NCBI GenBank assembly: GCA_964494735.1
Contig: CAZBSD010000037.1
Coordinates: 1 to 20,516 of the forward strand
Source: PHAA01 sp964494735
Lineage (GTDB): Bacteria > Bacillota > Syntrophomonadia > Syntrophomonadales > Syntrophomonadaceae
DNA: 20,516 bases
Direction: 5' to 3'
The notes beneath the pieces were generated by a model. That model was not told where the DNA came from. It worked only from the letters and a program-made list of their open reading frames with translations, and did not search any database. The position numbers were made by a program, and so were the translations under genes. The first letter of the stretch is position 1; each line of letters begins with the position of its first letter. Positions 8,343 through 14,652 of this stretch are shown here, in pieces.

Positions 8343-8735
8343 ATGAACACAGGGATAAACACCTACAAGAAAAACCAGATCACCACCATTTCCAGTGAGC
8401 AGCTGGTCCTGATGCTGTATGAGGGGGCTTGCAAATTCATCGGCCAGGCCAAGATCGCCATGGAGGAAAAGGACATTCCTTCCGCCCACCGCGCCCTGGT
8501 CAGATCCCAGGATATCATGACCGAACTGATGCGGGGCATCAACTTCGAGGCGGGCCCGATGGCGGATGATCTTTACCAGCTCTATGAATTCATGCACCAG
8601 CACTTGATCCAGGCCAATATCAAGAAGGACCCGCAATTGGCGGCGGACGTCCTGGAGATGATCAATGAATTGAAGGACGCCTGGCAGCAAATCCTGCGCA
8701 GCCCCGGCCAGCGCGGGGCAATAAACTCCGCCTAA
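8343..8735 (+). CDS. fliS: Flagellin export chaperone FliS
   Basis: FliS binds the disordered C-terminus of flagellin in the cytoplasm and prevents early polymerisation. The 130 residues match the family from the start: YKKNQITTISSEQLVLMLYE, GACKFIGQAKIAMEEKD, then RSQDIMTELMRGINFEAG and LYEFMHQHLIQANIKKD. These are the four helices of FliS. AAGGAGG lies about 7 nt upstream of the ATG. It is the last gene before the flagellin promoter. In Bacillus FliS can also secrete FlgM-related control through FliW competition, but nothing here shows this directly. Confidence 0.95.
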   Translation: MNTGINTYKKNQITTISSEQLVLMLYEGACKFIGQAKIAMEEKDIPSAHRALVRSQDIMTELMRGINFEAGPMADDLYQLYEFMHQHLIQANIKKDPQLAADVLEMINELKDAWQQILRSPGQRGAINSA

Positions 8736-8751
8736 AAAATCGGTTTAACCC

Positions 8752-8778
8752 TAAACATTTCTTAAAAGCTGCCGATAT
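8752..8778 (+). promoter_or_regulatory. SigD (sigma-28) promoter for flagellin
   Basis: TAAA (8752-8755), 15 nt, then GCCGATAT (8771-8778) match the SigD consensus exactly. It sits 16 bp after the fliS stop and should start a leader of about 117 nt ahead of the flagellin ATG. Confidence 0.95.
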
Positions 8779-8785
8779 ATAATAG

Positions 8786-8816
8786 TGGGAAGCCAATCAG
8801 CCGATAATCTTTCCCA
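8786..8816 (+). promoter_or_regulatory. 5' stem-loop of the flagellin leader
   Basis: TGGGAA (8786-8791) pairs with TTCCCA (8811-8816) around a 19-nt loop. It would lie at the very 5' end of the SigD transcript, where stem-loops often protect flagellin mRNA from decay. The protective role is an inference. Confidence 0.5.
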
Positions 8817-8835
8817 GGGCCCGGGAGAGTGAGGG

Positions 8836-8855
8836 CAGCGACAGGGAGGTCGCTG
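8836..8855 (+). promoter_or_regulatory. CsrA binding hairpin (BS1-like) in the flagellin leader
   Basis: CAGCGAC (8836-8842) and GTCGCTG (8849-8855) form a perfect 7-bp stem with hexaloop AGGGAG. Bases 8841-8850 read ACAGGGAGGT, an exact match to the CsrA SELEX consensus ACANGGANGU with GGA in the loop. The layout corresponds to the upstream CsrA site of the Bacillus hag leader. Confidence 0.85.
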
Positions 8856-8883
8856 GATAGACTTCACTAAATATTTTATAAAA

Positions 8884-8893
8884 ACAAGGAGGT
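8884..8893 (+). promoter_or_regulatory. CsrA site overlapping the flagellin ribosome binding site (BS2-like)
   Basis: ACAAGGAGGT is a second exact match to ACANGGANGU and contains the AGGAGG ribosome site, 9 nt before the ATG at 8902. Bound CsrA would block ribosome entry. It is centred 43 nt downstream of the hairpin site, so one CsrA dimer could bridge both. Confidence 0.83.
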
Positions 8894-8901
8894 TTTTTAA
8901 A

Positions 8902-9720
8902 ATGATCATCAACCACAATATCGCTTCATTAAACGCTTATAGGAACCTGTCCGCCAACAACCTTACTGCCAACAAAGCCATGGAGAAACTGTCTTCAGGT
9001 CTTCGGGTCAATCGGGCCGGTGACGATGCCGCCGGACTGGCCATCTCCGAAAAGATGCGCAGCCAGATCAGAGGCCTCGACCAGGCTACCCGCAACGCCC
9101 AGGATGGCATTTCCTTAATCCAGACCGCTGAAGGCGCCTTAACCGAAGTCCACAGCATGCTGCAGAGGATGCGCGAACTGGCAGTCCAGTCAGCCAATGA
9201 TACCAATACTGATACTACAACTGGAGACCGGGGTAAATTGCAAGAGGAGGCTACCTCCCTGGCTACAGAAATCGACCGGGTTGTTGGTGCAACCACCTTC
9301 AATGGCCAGGCCGTTTTTTCTACTACGGCATTTAAGTTGCAGGTTGGCGCGGACGCTGCTAATCAGATTGACGTAACGGTGCTTAGTGCCGCTTGGGAAT
9401 CCGTGCTAGCTTCTGACGCACCGACAATAAGCACTCGGGCCGATGCGACGACTGCTATCACTGCCATCGACGATATTATTGATAACGTATCGGCAATACG
9501 TTCCGGCCTCGGCGCAGTACAAAATACCCTGGAACACACCATCAACAACCTGAGTACCGCTTCCGAGAACATGACTGCGGCTGAATCCCGTATCCGTGAC
9601 GTGGACATGGCCAAGGAGATGACCAACTTTTCCAAGACCACTATCATGTCCCAGGCCGCCACTGCAATGTTAGCTCAGGCCAACCAGCTGCCCCAGCAGG
9701 TCTTAAAGCTCCTGCAGTAA
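8902..9720 (+). CDS. hag: Flagellin
   Basis: The 272-residue filament protein has highly conserved ends. The N-terminus reads MIINHNIASLNAYRNLSANN, with KLSSGLRVNRAGDDAAGLAI and RNAQDGISLIQTAEGALTE. The C-terminus has AESRIRDVDMAKEMTNFSK and ends QANQLPQQVLKLLQ. The middle (about residues 105-190) is short and Thr/Ala-rich, so the outer D2/D3 domains are largely missing. It is shorter than Bacillus Hag (about 304) but complete. It has its own SigD promoter, two CsrA sites in the leader and a terminator after the stop. The chaperone FliS and regulators FliW and CsrA are encoded just upstream. Confidence 0.97.
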   Translation: MIINHNIASLNAYRNLSANNLTANKAMEKLSSGLRVNRAGDDAAGLAISEKMRSQIRGLDQATRNAQDGISLIQTAEGALTEVHSMLQRMRELAVQSANDTNTDTTTGDRGKLQEEATSLATEIDRVVGATTFNGQAVFSTTAFKLQVGADAANQIDVTVLSAAWESVLASDAPTISTRADATTAITAIDDIIDNVSAIRSGLGAVQNTLEHTINNLSTASENMTAAESRIRDVDMAKEMTNFSKTTIMSQAATAMLAQANQLPQQVLKLLQ

Positions 9721-9738
9721 TCCCAACCCTGCCTAAAT

Positions 9739-9767
9739 GGGGATTCCTTTAAGGGAGTCCCCTTTTT
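9739..9767 (+). terminator. Intrinsic terminator after flagellin
   Basis: GGGGATTCC (9739-9747) pairs with GGGAGTCCCC (9753-9762) over about 9 bp, one of them a G-T pair, with a small loop, followed by TTTTT. It ends the flagellin transcript and separates it from the next gene. Confidence 0.9.
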
Positions 9768-9887
9768 GTTCAGGCTTTTTCGGTTACCAAGGCATCACGC
9801 TTTGAATGGGGAACAATCATATAAGCCACGGAGTGAGGTCGGGATTATGTTGCGGGGGTCTGCCTTAGAGAATGAGAGGTAGTTGGA

Positions 9888-12800
9888 ATGGAACATTTGC
9901 GGTTATATTACGCCATAGCGCTTTTCATCGCCAGCATCATATACGGCTGCTTGGGCGTTTATATAATCACCAACAATGCCCGATCAGTCATTCATCGCGT
10001 TTTCATGGGATTTTGTGTCAGCTTGAGCTTCTGGGCGCTGGGTTTTTCCCTTTCCTTAAGCGCGGCTGATTCCCTGGGATCAGGGATGTGGGTCAGGTTG
10101 GCGGCCCTGGGATGGGCATCCAGTTTCAGCCTGTTGCTTCATTTTATCCTGCTTCTGACCGGCAAGGATGCATTTCTGAAGACAAAGAACTATTGGTGGC
10201 TTTATCTGCCTTCCCTGATACTCGTGTATTTCTTTGTGCTGTTTCCTCAACCGCAGATCCCGTTCGATACTACCGGCCTGCCCTGGAGTTATATGGGTAA
10301 CTCTGTGGTCAACGGCGCCTTCATATTTCACTATGTCTACTATGCTGGTTATTCTTTGGCCGTCTTACTGCTGGTTAACAACTGGAGTAAAAATGCTTGG
10401 GATTATGAGCATAAAAAACAATCCCGCTTAGTTTTGGGGTCCATTCTGATCACCTTTGTGGTGGCTTCATTCACTGACGTGATAAACGCCTCCTTTATAC
10501 ATCTGTGGATACCGCAGATGGCGCCCCTGCTCATACTATTGCCGATATATGTTATGTTTGAGTCTATCCGGAATCATGGGTTTATGGACATCAAAAGAAT
10601 GGATGACCAGGAATTGATTCTGAATCATGTCACCAGGGCCAGCATATACCAAAATATAAGCACCGCCTTGGTCATCGGATCGTGTCTGAATTTCATATCT
10701 CAGTACTTCATTTACGGCGTCAGTTTCAACACCACATTGTACCTGAGTATTGTGGTATTTTTTGCCGCGATCATGATATTTGCCCTGGGCAAGTCGAATT
10801 GGTCGGATGATGCCAAAGACAATGTGCTCATTATGGCTGTATCAGTGTTGATTCCGGTAGTGACCATTAGGTTTGTTCAGTTCGGCAGTATTACCATATG
10901 GGCATTTCCGTTTATCTTCCTGCTGCTCTTTGTCTTGTTTAATAAAAGGATAATGCTTATCGCCGCTTCTGTTTCCATCATAACCACTCAAATCATGGTT
11001 TGGATAATGATGCCGACCGTTCAGGTGACTGTTGAAGGTTCTGATCATATTATCAGGATCGGCTTATTTTTGATTGGTATATGGGCGGCATTGTATGCGA
11101 ACAAGATATACGTGCTGAGACTTAAGGAAAACGCTGATCAGTCCAGGATGCAAAAAATGGTTATTGATATTTCTTCGGATTTCATAACTGCCAGTGAGGC
11201 CAATCTTGAGGGCAAGATGGGCCTCATGCTGGAGAGAGCGGCGATGCTGTTCCAATGTCCGCTGGCTTTCTCCTGCTATATCAACCCTGACGGGCAGACT
11301 ATCAGCTGCACCAATGGGCCCTACCTGTCCCATGACTGGAGCAGGCTGTGTAGATGGGGATTGGATCAATTCCAAACCAGATCCGAGTTGGTGGTTACCG
11401 ATCAAAATGATCCCTGCTGGCGAACCTGGGAACAAGCTGTGGCTTGGCCCCGTCAGGATATCAAATCTGTCATTATGGTACCGATAGTCGTTGATTCTCA
11501 GGTTAAAGGAATAATGGGATGCGTTTCCCTTCAGTCAAATGTTGTCTTTACGGAAAAACACCTGCATTTTTGGAGAATAATCGCCAATGTGCTGGCGGAT
11601 GCCTTTTTGAAGGTCAAGGCTGAACAAGAACAGCATATTATGGCTTATTTCGATCAACTGACTGGTCTTCCCAACCGTATCCTGTTTAAGGAACGGGCGG
11701 CCCAATCACTATCCCTGGCCGCGCGCGACGGCGCGATGATGGGTATTATTTTTCTTGATCTGGATTCATTTAAGAATATCAACGATACCCTCGGACACGA
11801 GGAAGGCGATAAGCTATTAAACACTGTAGCCCAGGAATTGGTTGGCTCCATACGATTAACCGACACCGTAGCACGATACGGGGGCGATGAGTTTCTGATC
11901 CTGGTGAACAAGTTTAGCGAAAAGAAGGATCTGATTGCGGTAGTGGAGAGGATTATGCGGGTATTTGATGGGCCTTTTATCCTGAACGGCCAGGAGTTTT
12001 TTGTTACTTCCAGTGCCGGCGTGGCTGTTTATCCGATTGACGGCATCGATGTTGATAACCTGGTCAAGAATGCTGATATTGCCATGTACAAAGCCAAGGA
12101 ACAGGGGAAAAATCAATATGCAATGTGTTCTTCCCATATGAAAGAAGAAACCCAAAGAATCATGCACCTCACCAACCGGCTCTATCAGGCTATGGAGTAC
12201 GATGAACTGCTGCTTTATTACCAGCCCCAAATAGATATGAAGTCCAAGACCATTGTCGGGATGGAGGCGCTTTTGAGATGGAACCAAAGGGACCTGGGCA
12301 TGATATATCCCAATGTGTTCATCCCTTTAGCCGAGAAAACCGGCTTGATAAATCCCATTGGCCATTGGGTCCTGCAGACCGCTTGCCGTCAGAACCGGCT
12401 GTGGCAGGATATGGGATATCCCGATCTCCGTATCGCCGTCAACTTGTCGGCGGTACAATTCCGTAACCCCAGACTGGTGGACCAGGTGGCGGCAGTCCTT
12501 GACGAAACTGGCATGAACCCCAAATACCTCGATCTTGAAATCACCGAGAGCGTAGCCATAAAAGAGCCAACCTACATCGTCAAGGTGTTGAACGCTTTGA
12601 AGAAATTAGGGGTTTGTATTTCCATTGATGATTTTGGCACCGAATATTCATCGCTCAGCCGCTTGAAAAGCCTGCCCGTTGATCGTATAAAAATGGATAT
12701 GATTTTTACCCAGGGTATTGAAGGCAGTGCCAAGGACCGTGCTATTGCCAAAGTCATTATCAACCTGGCCAAGAGCCTGGGCCTCAAAGTGGTGGCGGAA

Positions 12801-12968
12801 GGAGTCGAGACGGCACTGCAGCTTGATTTTCTCCATCAGCGGATGTGTGATGAAGTGCAGGGCTACTACTATTTCCGACCTATGCCCGATTACGAGGTTG
12901 AAGCTTTGTTAAAAAGCGGTGAATGGAAACCGAGCAACAGTTTTGCTGATCTTCAGGTGAATGCCTAA
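9888..12968 (+). CDS. Polytopic membrane protein with GAF, GGDEF and EAL domains
   Basis: The 1026-residue protein starts with about seven membrane helices in residues 1-225, like the 7TM sensor region found on some histidine kinases. A second hydrophobic block follows (about 255-410, perhaps five or six helices). A GAF-like domain covers about 420-585, then GGDEF and EAL. The GGDEF motif is intact at 665-669 with an RxxD inhibitory site (RLTD) five residues earlier. EAL is at 793-795 (MEALLRW). The other phosphodiesterase residues are visible: VNLSAVQF, LDLEITES, IDDFG, IKMD, AEGVE and VQGYYY. Loop 6 reads DDFGTEYSSL instead of the usual DDFGTGYSSL. Both activities are possible, so the net direction is unknown. 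The start has a GAGAGG site. No SigD promoter is seen, so it is probably controlled separately from flagellin. Confidence 0.94.
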   Translation: MEHLRLYYAIALFIASIIYGCLGVYIITNNARSVIHRVFMGFCVSLSFWALGFSLSLSAADSLGSGMWVRLAALGWASSFSLLLHFILLLTGKDAFLKTKNYWWLYLPSLILVYFFVLFPQPQIPFDTTGLPWSYMGNSVVNGAFIFHYVYYAGYSLAVLLLVNNWSKNAWDYEHKKQSRLVLGSILITFVVASFTDVINASFIHLWIPQMAPLLILLPIYVMFESIRNHGFMDIKRMDDQELILNHVTRASIYQNISTALVIGSCLNFISQYFIYGVSFNTTLYLSIVVFFAAIMIFALGKSNWSDDAKDNVLIMAVSVLIPVVTIRFVQFGSITIWAFPFIFLLLFVLFNKRIMLIAASVSIITTQIMVWIMMPTVQVTVEGSDHIIRIGLFLIGIWAALYANKIYVLRLKENADQSRMQKMVIDISSDFITASEANLEGKMGLMLERAAMLFQCPLAFSCYINPDGQTISCTNGPYLSHDWSRLCRWGLDQFQTRSELVVTDQNDPCWRTWEQAVAWPRQDIKSVIMVPIVVDSQVKGIMGCVSLQSNVVFTEKHLHFWRIIANVLADAFLKVKAEQEQHIMAYFDQLTGLPNRILFKERAAQSLSLAARDGAMMGIIFLDLDSFKNINDTLGHEEGDKLLNTVAQELVGSIRLTDTVARYGGDEFLILVNKFSEKKDLIAVVERIMRVFDGPFILNGQEFFVTSSAGVAVYPIDGIDVDNLVKNADIAMYKAKEQGKNQYAMCSSHMKEETQRIMHLTNRLYQAMEYDELLLYYQPQIDMKSKTIVGMEALLRWNQRDLGMIYPNVFIPLAEKTGLINPIGHWVLQTACRQNRLWQDMGYPDLRIAVNLSAVQFRNPRLVDQVAAVLDETGMNPKYLDLEITESVAIKEPTYIVKVLNALKKLGVCISIDDFGTEYSSLSRLKSLPVDRIKMDMIFTQGIEGSAKDRAIAKVIINLAKSLGLKVVAEGVETALQLDFLHQRMCDEVQGYYYFRPMPDYEVEALLKSGEWKPSNSFADLQVNA

Positions 12969-13018
12969 AAAACGTGGATTGAACATGGTGGGGATCGAGT
13001 CCATCCCAGGAGGCATAT

Positions 13019-13312
13019 ATGAAGGAAGAAACCAGACTAGCCATTGCCCTGCAATATGCGGCTGGTGAAGATGAAGCCCCTTCAGTAATAGCTTCCGGAC
13101 GCGGCCTACTTGCGGAGCGGATGGTCGCACAAGCCAGCCAGTCCAAGGTCCCGGTGCACCAGGACCAGCACCTGGCCGCTGTGCTGGCCCGGCTGGAAAC
13201 AGGCACCGAAATACCGCCCGAATTGTACCAGGCGGTAGCCCAGGTGCTGGTTTTCGTCTGGAACCTGGATCGCAGGTCTTCGAAGGGGGAGGGAACCGGC
13301 TATGAAGGTTAA
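13019..13312 (+). CDS. FlhB C-terminal-domain-like protein (YlqH/FhlB type)
   Basis: The 97-residue soluble protein matches the cytoplasmic domain of the export switch protein FlhB: LAIALQYAAGEDEAPSVIAS, GRGLLAERMVAQASQSKVPV, then LAAVLARLETGTEIPPELYQ and AVAQVLVFVW. It starts just after the place where the autocleavage motif NPTH would be, so it resembles the released FlhB C-fragment. It has no membrane helices and cannot self-cleave. A role in export substrate switching is likely by family, but these orphans are little studied. AGGAGG precedes the ATG. The gene overlaps the next one by 11 bp, which suggests coupled translation. Confidence 0.9.
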   Translation: MKEETRLAIALQYAAGEDEAPSVIASGRGLLAERMVAQASQSKVPVHQDQHLAAVLARLETGTEIPPELYQAVAQVLVFVWNLDRRSSKGEGTGYEG

Positions 13313-14246
13313 CCTGATCCAGCTGCCGGCCATCAATGGCCGTTTGCCCCAACCCATCCCGGTGGATGCCGGACAGGTGATCAGGGTGCAGGTGGTCAAG
13401 GCCGAGGGCAGCCAGGTGTGGCTGCAATTAGGCGGTCACGTGGTCAAAGCCGATGCCCGCTTGGCTCTCAACCAGGGTGACAGTCTACAGCTGCAGGTGG
13501 CCAGCGTCCGTCCCGACCTTATTGAGATGCGGGTTTTGCCGGAGACCACTTCGGCACCAAAAGCCGCCTCTATCATCACCCAGCTGGGTTTGCCCAACAA
13601 TCCCGCCGTCAAAGACGTAGTGGCCCAGATGGTGCGGTTCGGTTTGCCTCTGAGCCCGGTCGCCATCATGGAAATGTACACCTTCATCAAGGGTCACCAG
13701 ATTAAAAACGACGTGATCCAGATGCTGGTATGGCTGAAGAGTGTAGGGGTCAAAGCTACCCGTGACAAGGATGTCCAGGCCTTGGACGCACTGAAGAAAT
13801 TTCTGCGCGGGGATCTGACCGAGAATGAAGAAATTAGGTTTTTCCAGTTTCTTAATCAGACCTCCAACGACATGTTGGGGGCTTTCAACATCTGGGGGTG
13901 GCCGCTGGATGACGCTCGCGTCTATCTGCTTACCCGGGATTCCAAACAGGCCCGACCCGGTGCAGATAACGTCACGGTGCTGCTGAGGATCGATTCCACC
14001 GCGCTGCAGGAACTATGGTTCCAATTGGAAATGGCCGGCGATATACTGAATGTCGGCATCCACTGCCAATCACAAACCGCCCGCCGGGTACTGGAAAGGG
14101 AAGCGGGGCGGCTGCAGCAGGCTCTGCAGTCAGCCGGCTACCGGGCTGGAGATTTCCGGGTTCAGGTTTGGGATAAACCGGCCACCATTCTTGATTTCAT
14201 CCCTGATTATTCCATCAACACAGTCAGGATTGATTTGCAGGCGTAG
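13302..14246 (+). CDS. FliK-like flagellar hook-length control protein (YlqG-type)
   Basis: The 314-residue protein has a C-terminal domain like the Flg_hook domain of FliK: LLRIDSTALQELWFQLEMAG, then DILNVGIHCQSQTARRVLER and EAGRLQQALQSAGY. The N-terminal part (residues 1-85) is beta-rich with VIRVQVVKAEGSQVWLQLGG and may be an OB-like fold. Classical FliK has a long disordered N-terminal ruler; this protein is short and ordered. It may therefore be a YlqG-type paralogue rather than the main hook ruler. Overlap with an orphan FlhB C-domain fits the known FliK-FlhB partnership. GGGGGAGGG precedes the ATG. The true fliK of the fla/che operon would lie beyond the right edge. Confidence 0.82.
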   Translation: MKVNLIQLPAINGRLPQPIPVDAGQVIRVQVVKAEGSQVWLQLGGHVVKADARLALNQGDSLQLQVASVRPDLIEMRVLPETTSAPKAASIITQLGLPNNPAVKDVVAQMVRFGLPLSPVAIMEMYTFIKGHQIKNDVIQMLVWLKSVGVKATRDKDVQALDALKKFLRGDLTENEEIRFFQFLNQTSNDMLGAFNIWGWPLDDARVYLLTRDSKQARPGADNVTVLLRIDSTALQELWFQLEMAGDILNVGIHCQSQTARRVLEREAGRLQQALQSAGYRAGDFRVQVWDKPATILDFIPDYSINTVRIDLQA

Positions 14247-14345
14247 CTTCCCGACGGCCCAAGGAAAATACCGCCGCCAAGCCCAGAGCTCAGCCCCGAA
14301 CCGACCATTAATCGTCTTTTTCAGACTGGCAATACCAGCGGCAAA

Positions 14346-14366
14346 TAATGTATACAGTATACATTA
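14346..14366. repeat. 21-bp perfect palindrome, possible operator
   Basis: Ten bases on each side of a central A are perfectly complementary; the inner 17 bp read ATGTATACAGTATACAT. It lies about 43 bp upstream of the candidate -35 of the flgB operon and is not followed by a T-run, so a protein-binding site is more likely than a terminator. I do not recognise the cognate regulator. Confidence 0.7.
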
Positions 14367-14408
14367 ATGAAAAAGTGCATATTTTGGGCAAATTTCATTA
14401 AATAATGC

Positions 14409-14436
14409 TTGCAAATGTCGATTATTAGTTTATTAT
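14409..14436 (+). promoter_or_regulatory. Candidate sigma-A promoter of the flgB operon
   Basis: TTGCAA (14409-14414), a 16-nt spacer and TATTAT (14431-14436) resemble TTGACA-N17-TATAAT (4/6 and 5/6). The AT-rich upstream DNA and the position about 70 bp before the riboswitch aptamer fit. There is no SigD consensus here, as expected for an early operon. Confidence 0.6.
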
Positions 14437-14448
14437 AGAAATCAGAAA

Positions 14449-14479
14449 AAAATTGGTAATTTACCAAATTGCCAATTTT
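14449..14479. repeat. Nested inverted repeats at the predicted transcription start
   Basis: TTGGTAA-T-TTACCAA (14453-14467) is a perfect 15-bp palindrome. The outer arms AAAATTGG (14449-14456) and CCAATTTT (14472-14479) also match perfectly, sharing TTGG with the inner repeat. It lies just downstream of the candidate promoter and could be an operator or two competing RNA hairpins. Confidence 0.6.
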
Positions 14480-14503
14480 CCAGGAGCACAACTACATACA
14501 TTT

Positions 14504-14593
14504 GACCTTGAAGGGCAAACCTTTCGAAAGATTGGGACGCAAAGCGGAGGGTCTAAGTCGTATTCGCGATAAGACAGCCTAGTTGCCAAGGAT
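14504..14593 (+). ncRNA. c-di-GMP-I riboswitch (GEMM) aptamer
   Basis: The GEMM-I hallmarks occur in order: GGGCAAACC (14513-14521), a GAAA tetraloop (14526-14529), TTGGGACGCAAAGC (14532-14545), a CTAAG tetraloop-receptor strand (14553-14557), a short hairpin with GTCT/AGAC arms and TTGCC (14583-14587). The closing P1 helix is CCTTG (14506-14510) with CAAGG (14587-14591). The stem under the GAAA loop keeps CC/GG and TC/GA but has two T-T mismatches between them. The aptamer senses the second messenger c-di-GMP in the leader of the flgB operon. A GEMM riboswitch before flgB is also known in Clostridioides difficile. Confidence 0.94.
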
Positions 14594-14617
14594 CATCCCT
14601 GATACCCGGATCCTTTT
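14588..14617 (+). terminator. Terminator-like hairpin of the riboswitch expression platform
   Basis: AAGGATC (14588-14594) pairs with GATCCTT (14609-14615) across a 14-nt loop, followed by a short T-run. The first four bases of the 5' arm are also the 3' strand of aptamer helix P1, so the two structures exclude each other. The T-run is weak (TTTTGT), so termination may be partial. Confidence 0.65.
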
Positions 14618-14652
14618 GTATAGGTATGTTTATATCTCAAGGGGGTTTTTTT

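Larger units (their letters stand above)
14247..14652 (+). other. 406-bp non-coding regulatory region before flgB
   Basis: No convincing gene lies here. From left to right it holds about 90 bp with nothing recognisable (no clear terminator for the preceding gene), a 21-bp palindrome (14346-14366), an AT-rich stretch with a candidate sigma-A promoter (14409-14436), nested inverted repeats (14449-14479), a c-di-GMP-I riboswitch aptamer (14504-14593), a terminator-like hairpin (14588-14617) and the flgB ribosome site followed by nine T. Confidence 0.85.

Noticed and set aside
8701..8719. GC-rich hairpin at the end of fliS as a terminator
   Set aside because: GCCCCG/CGGGGC pair well, but no T-run follows and the stem is inside the fliS coding sequence.
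8800..8807. Second GCCGATAA in the flagellin leader, as a tandem SigD promoter
   Set aside because: At the correct 15-nt spacing the upstream bases are AATA, not TAAA. The complete promoter at 8752-8778 explains the gene better.
9768..9887. A second c-di-GMP riboswitch or SigD promoter before the GGDEF-EAL gene
   Set aside because: I looked for GGCAAACC, GACGCAAAGC and TAAA-N15-GCCGATAT and found none. No confident promoter was seen in this 120-bp gap.
14050..14367. 105-codon open frame across the fliK-like gene end and the non-coding region
   Set aside because: It mostly overlaps the FliK-like gene in another frame, has no ribosome site and its product looks like no known protein.
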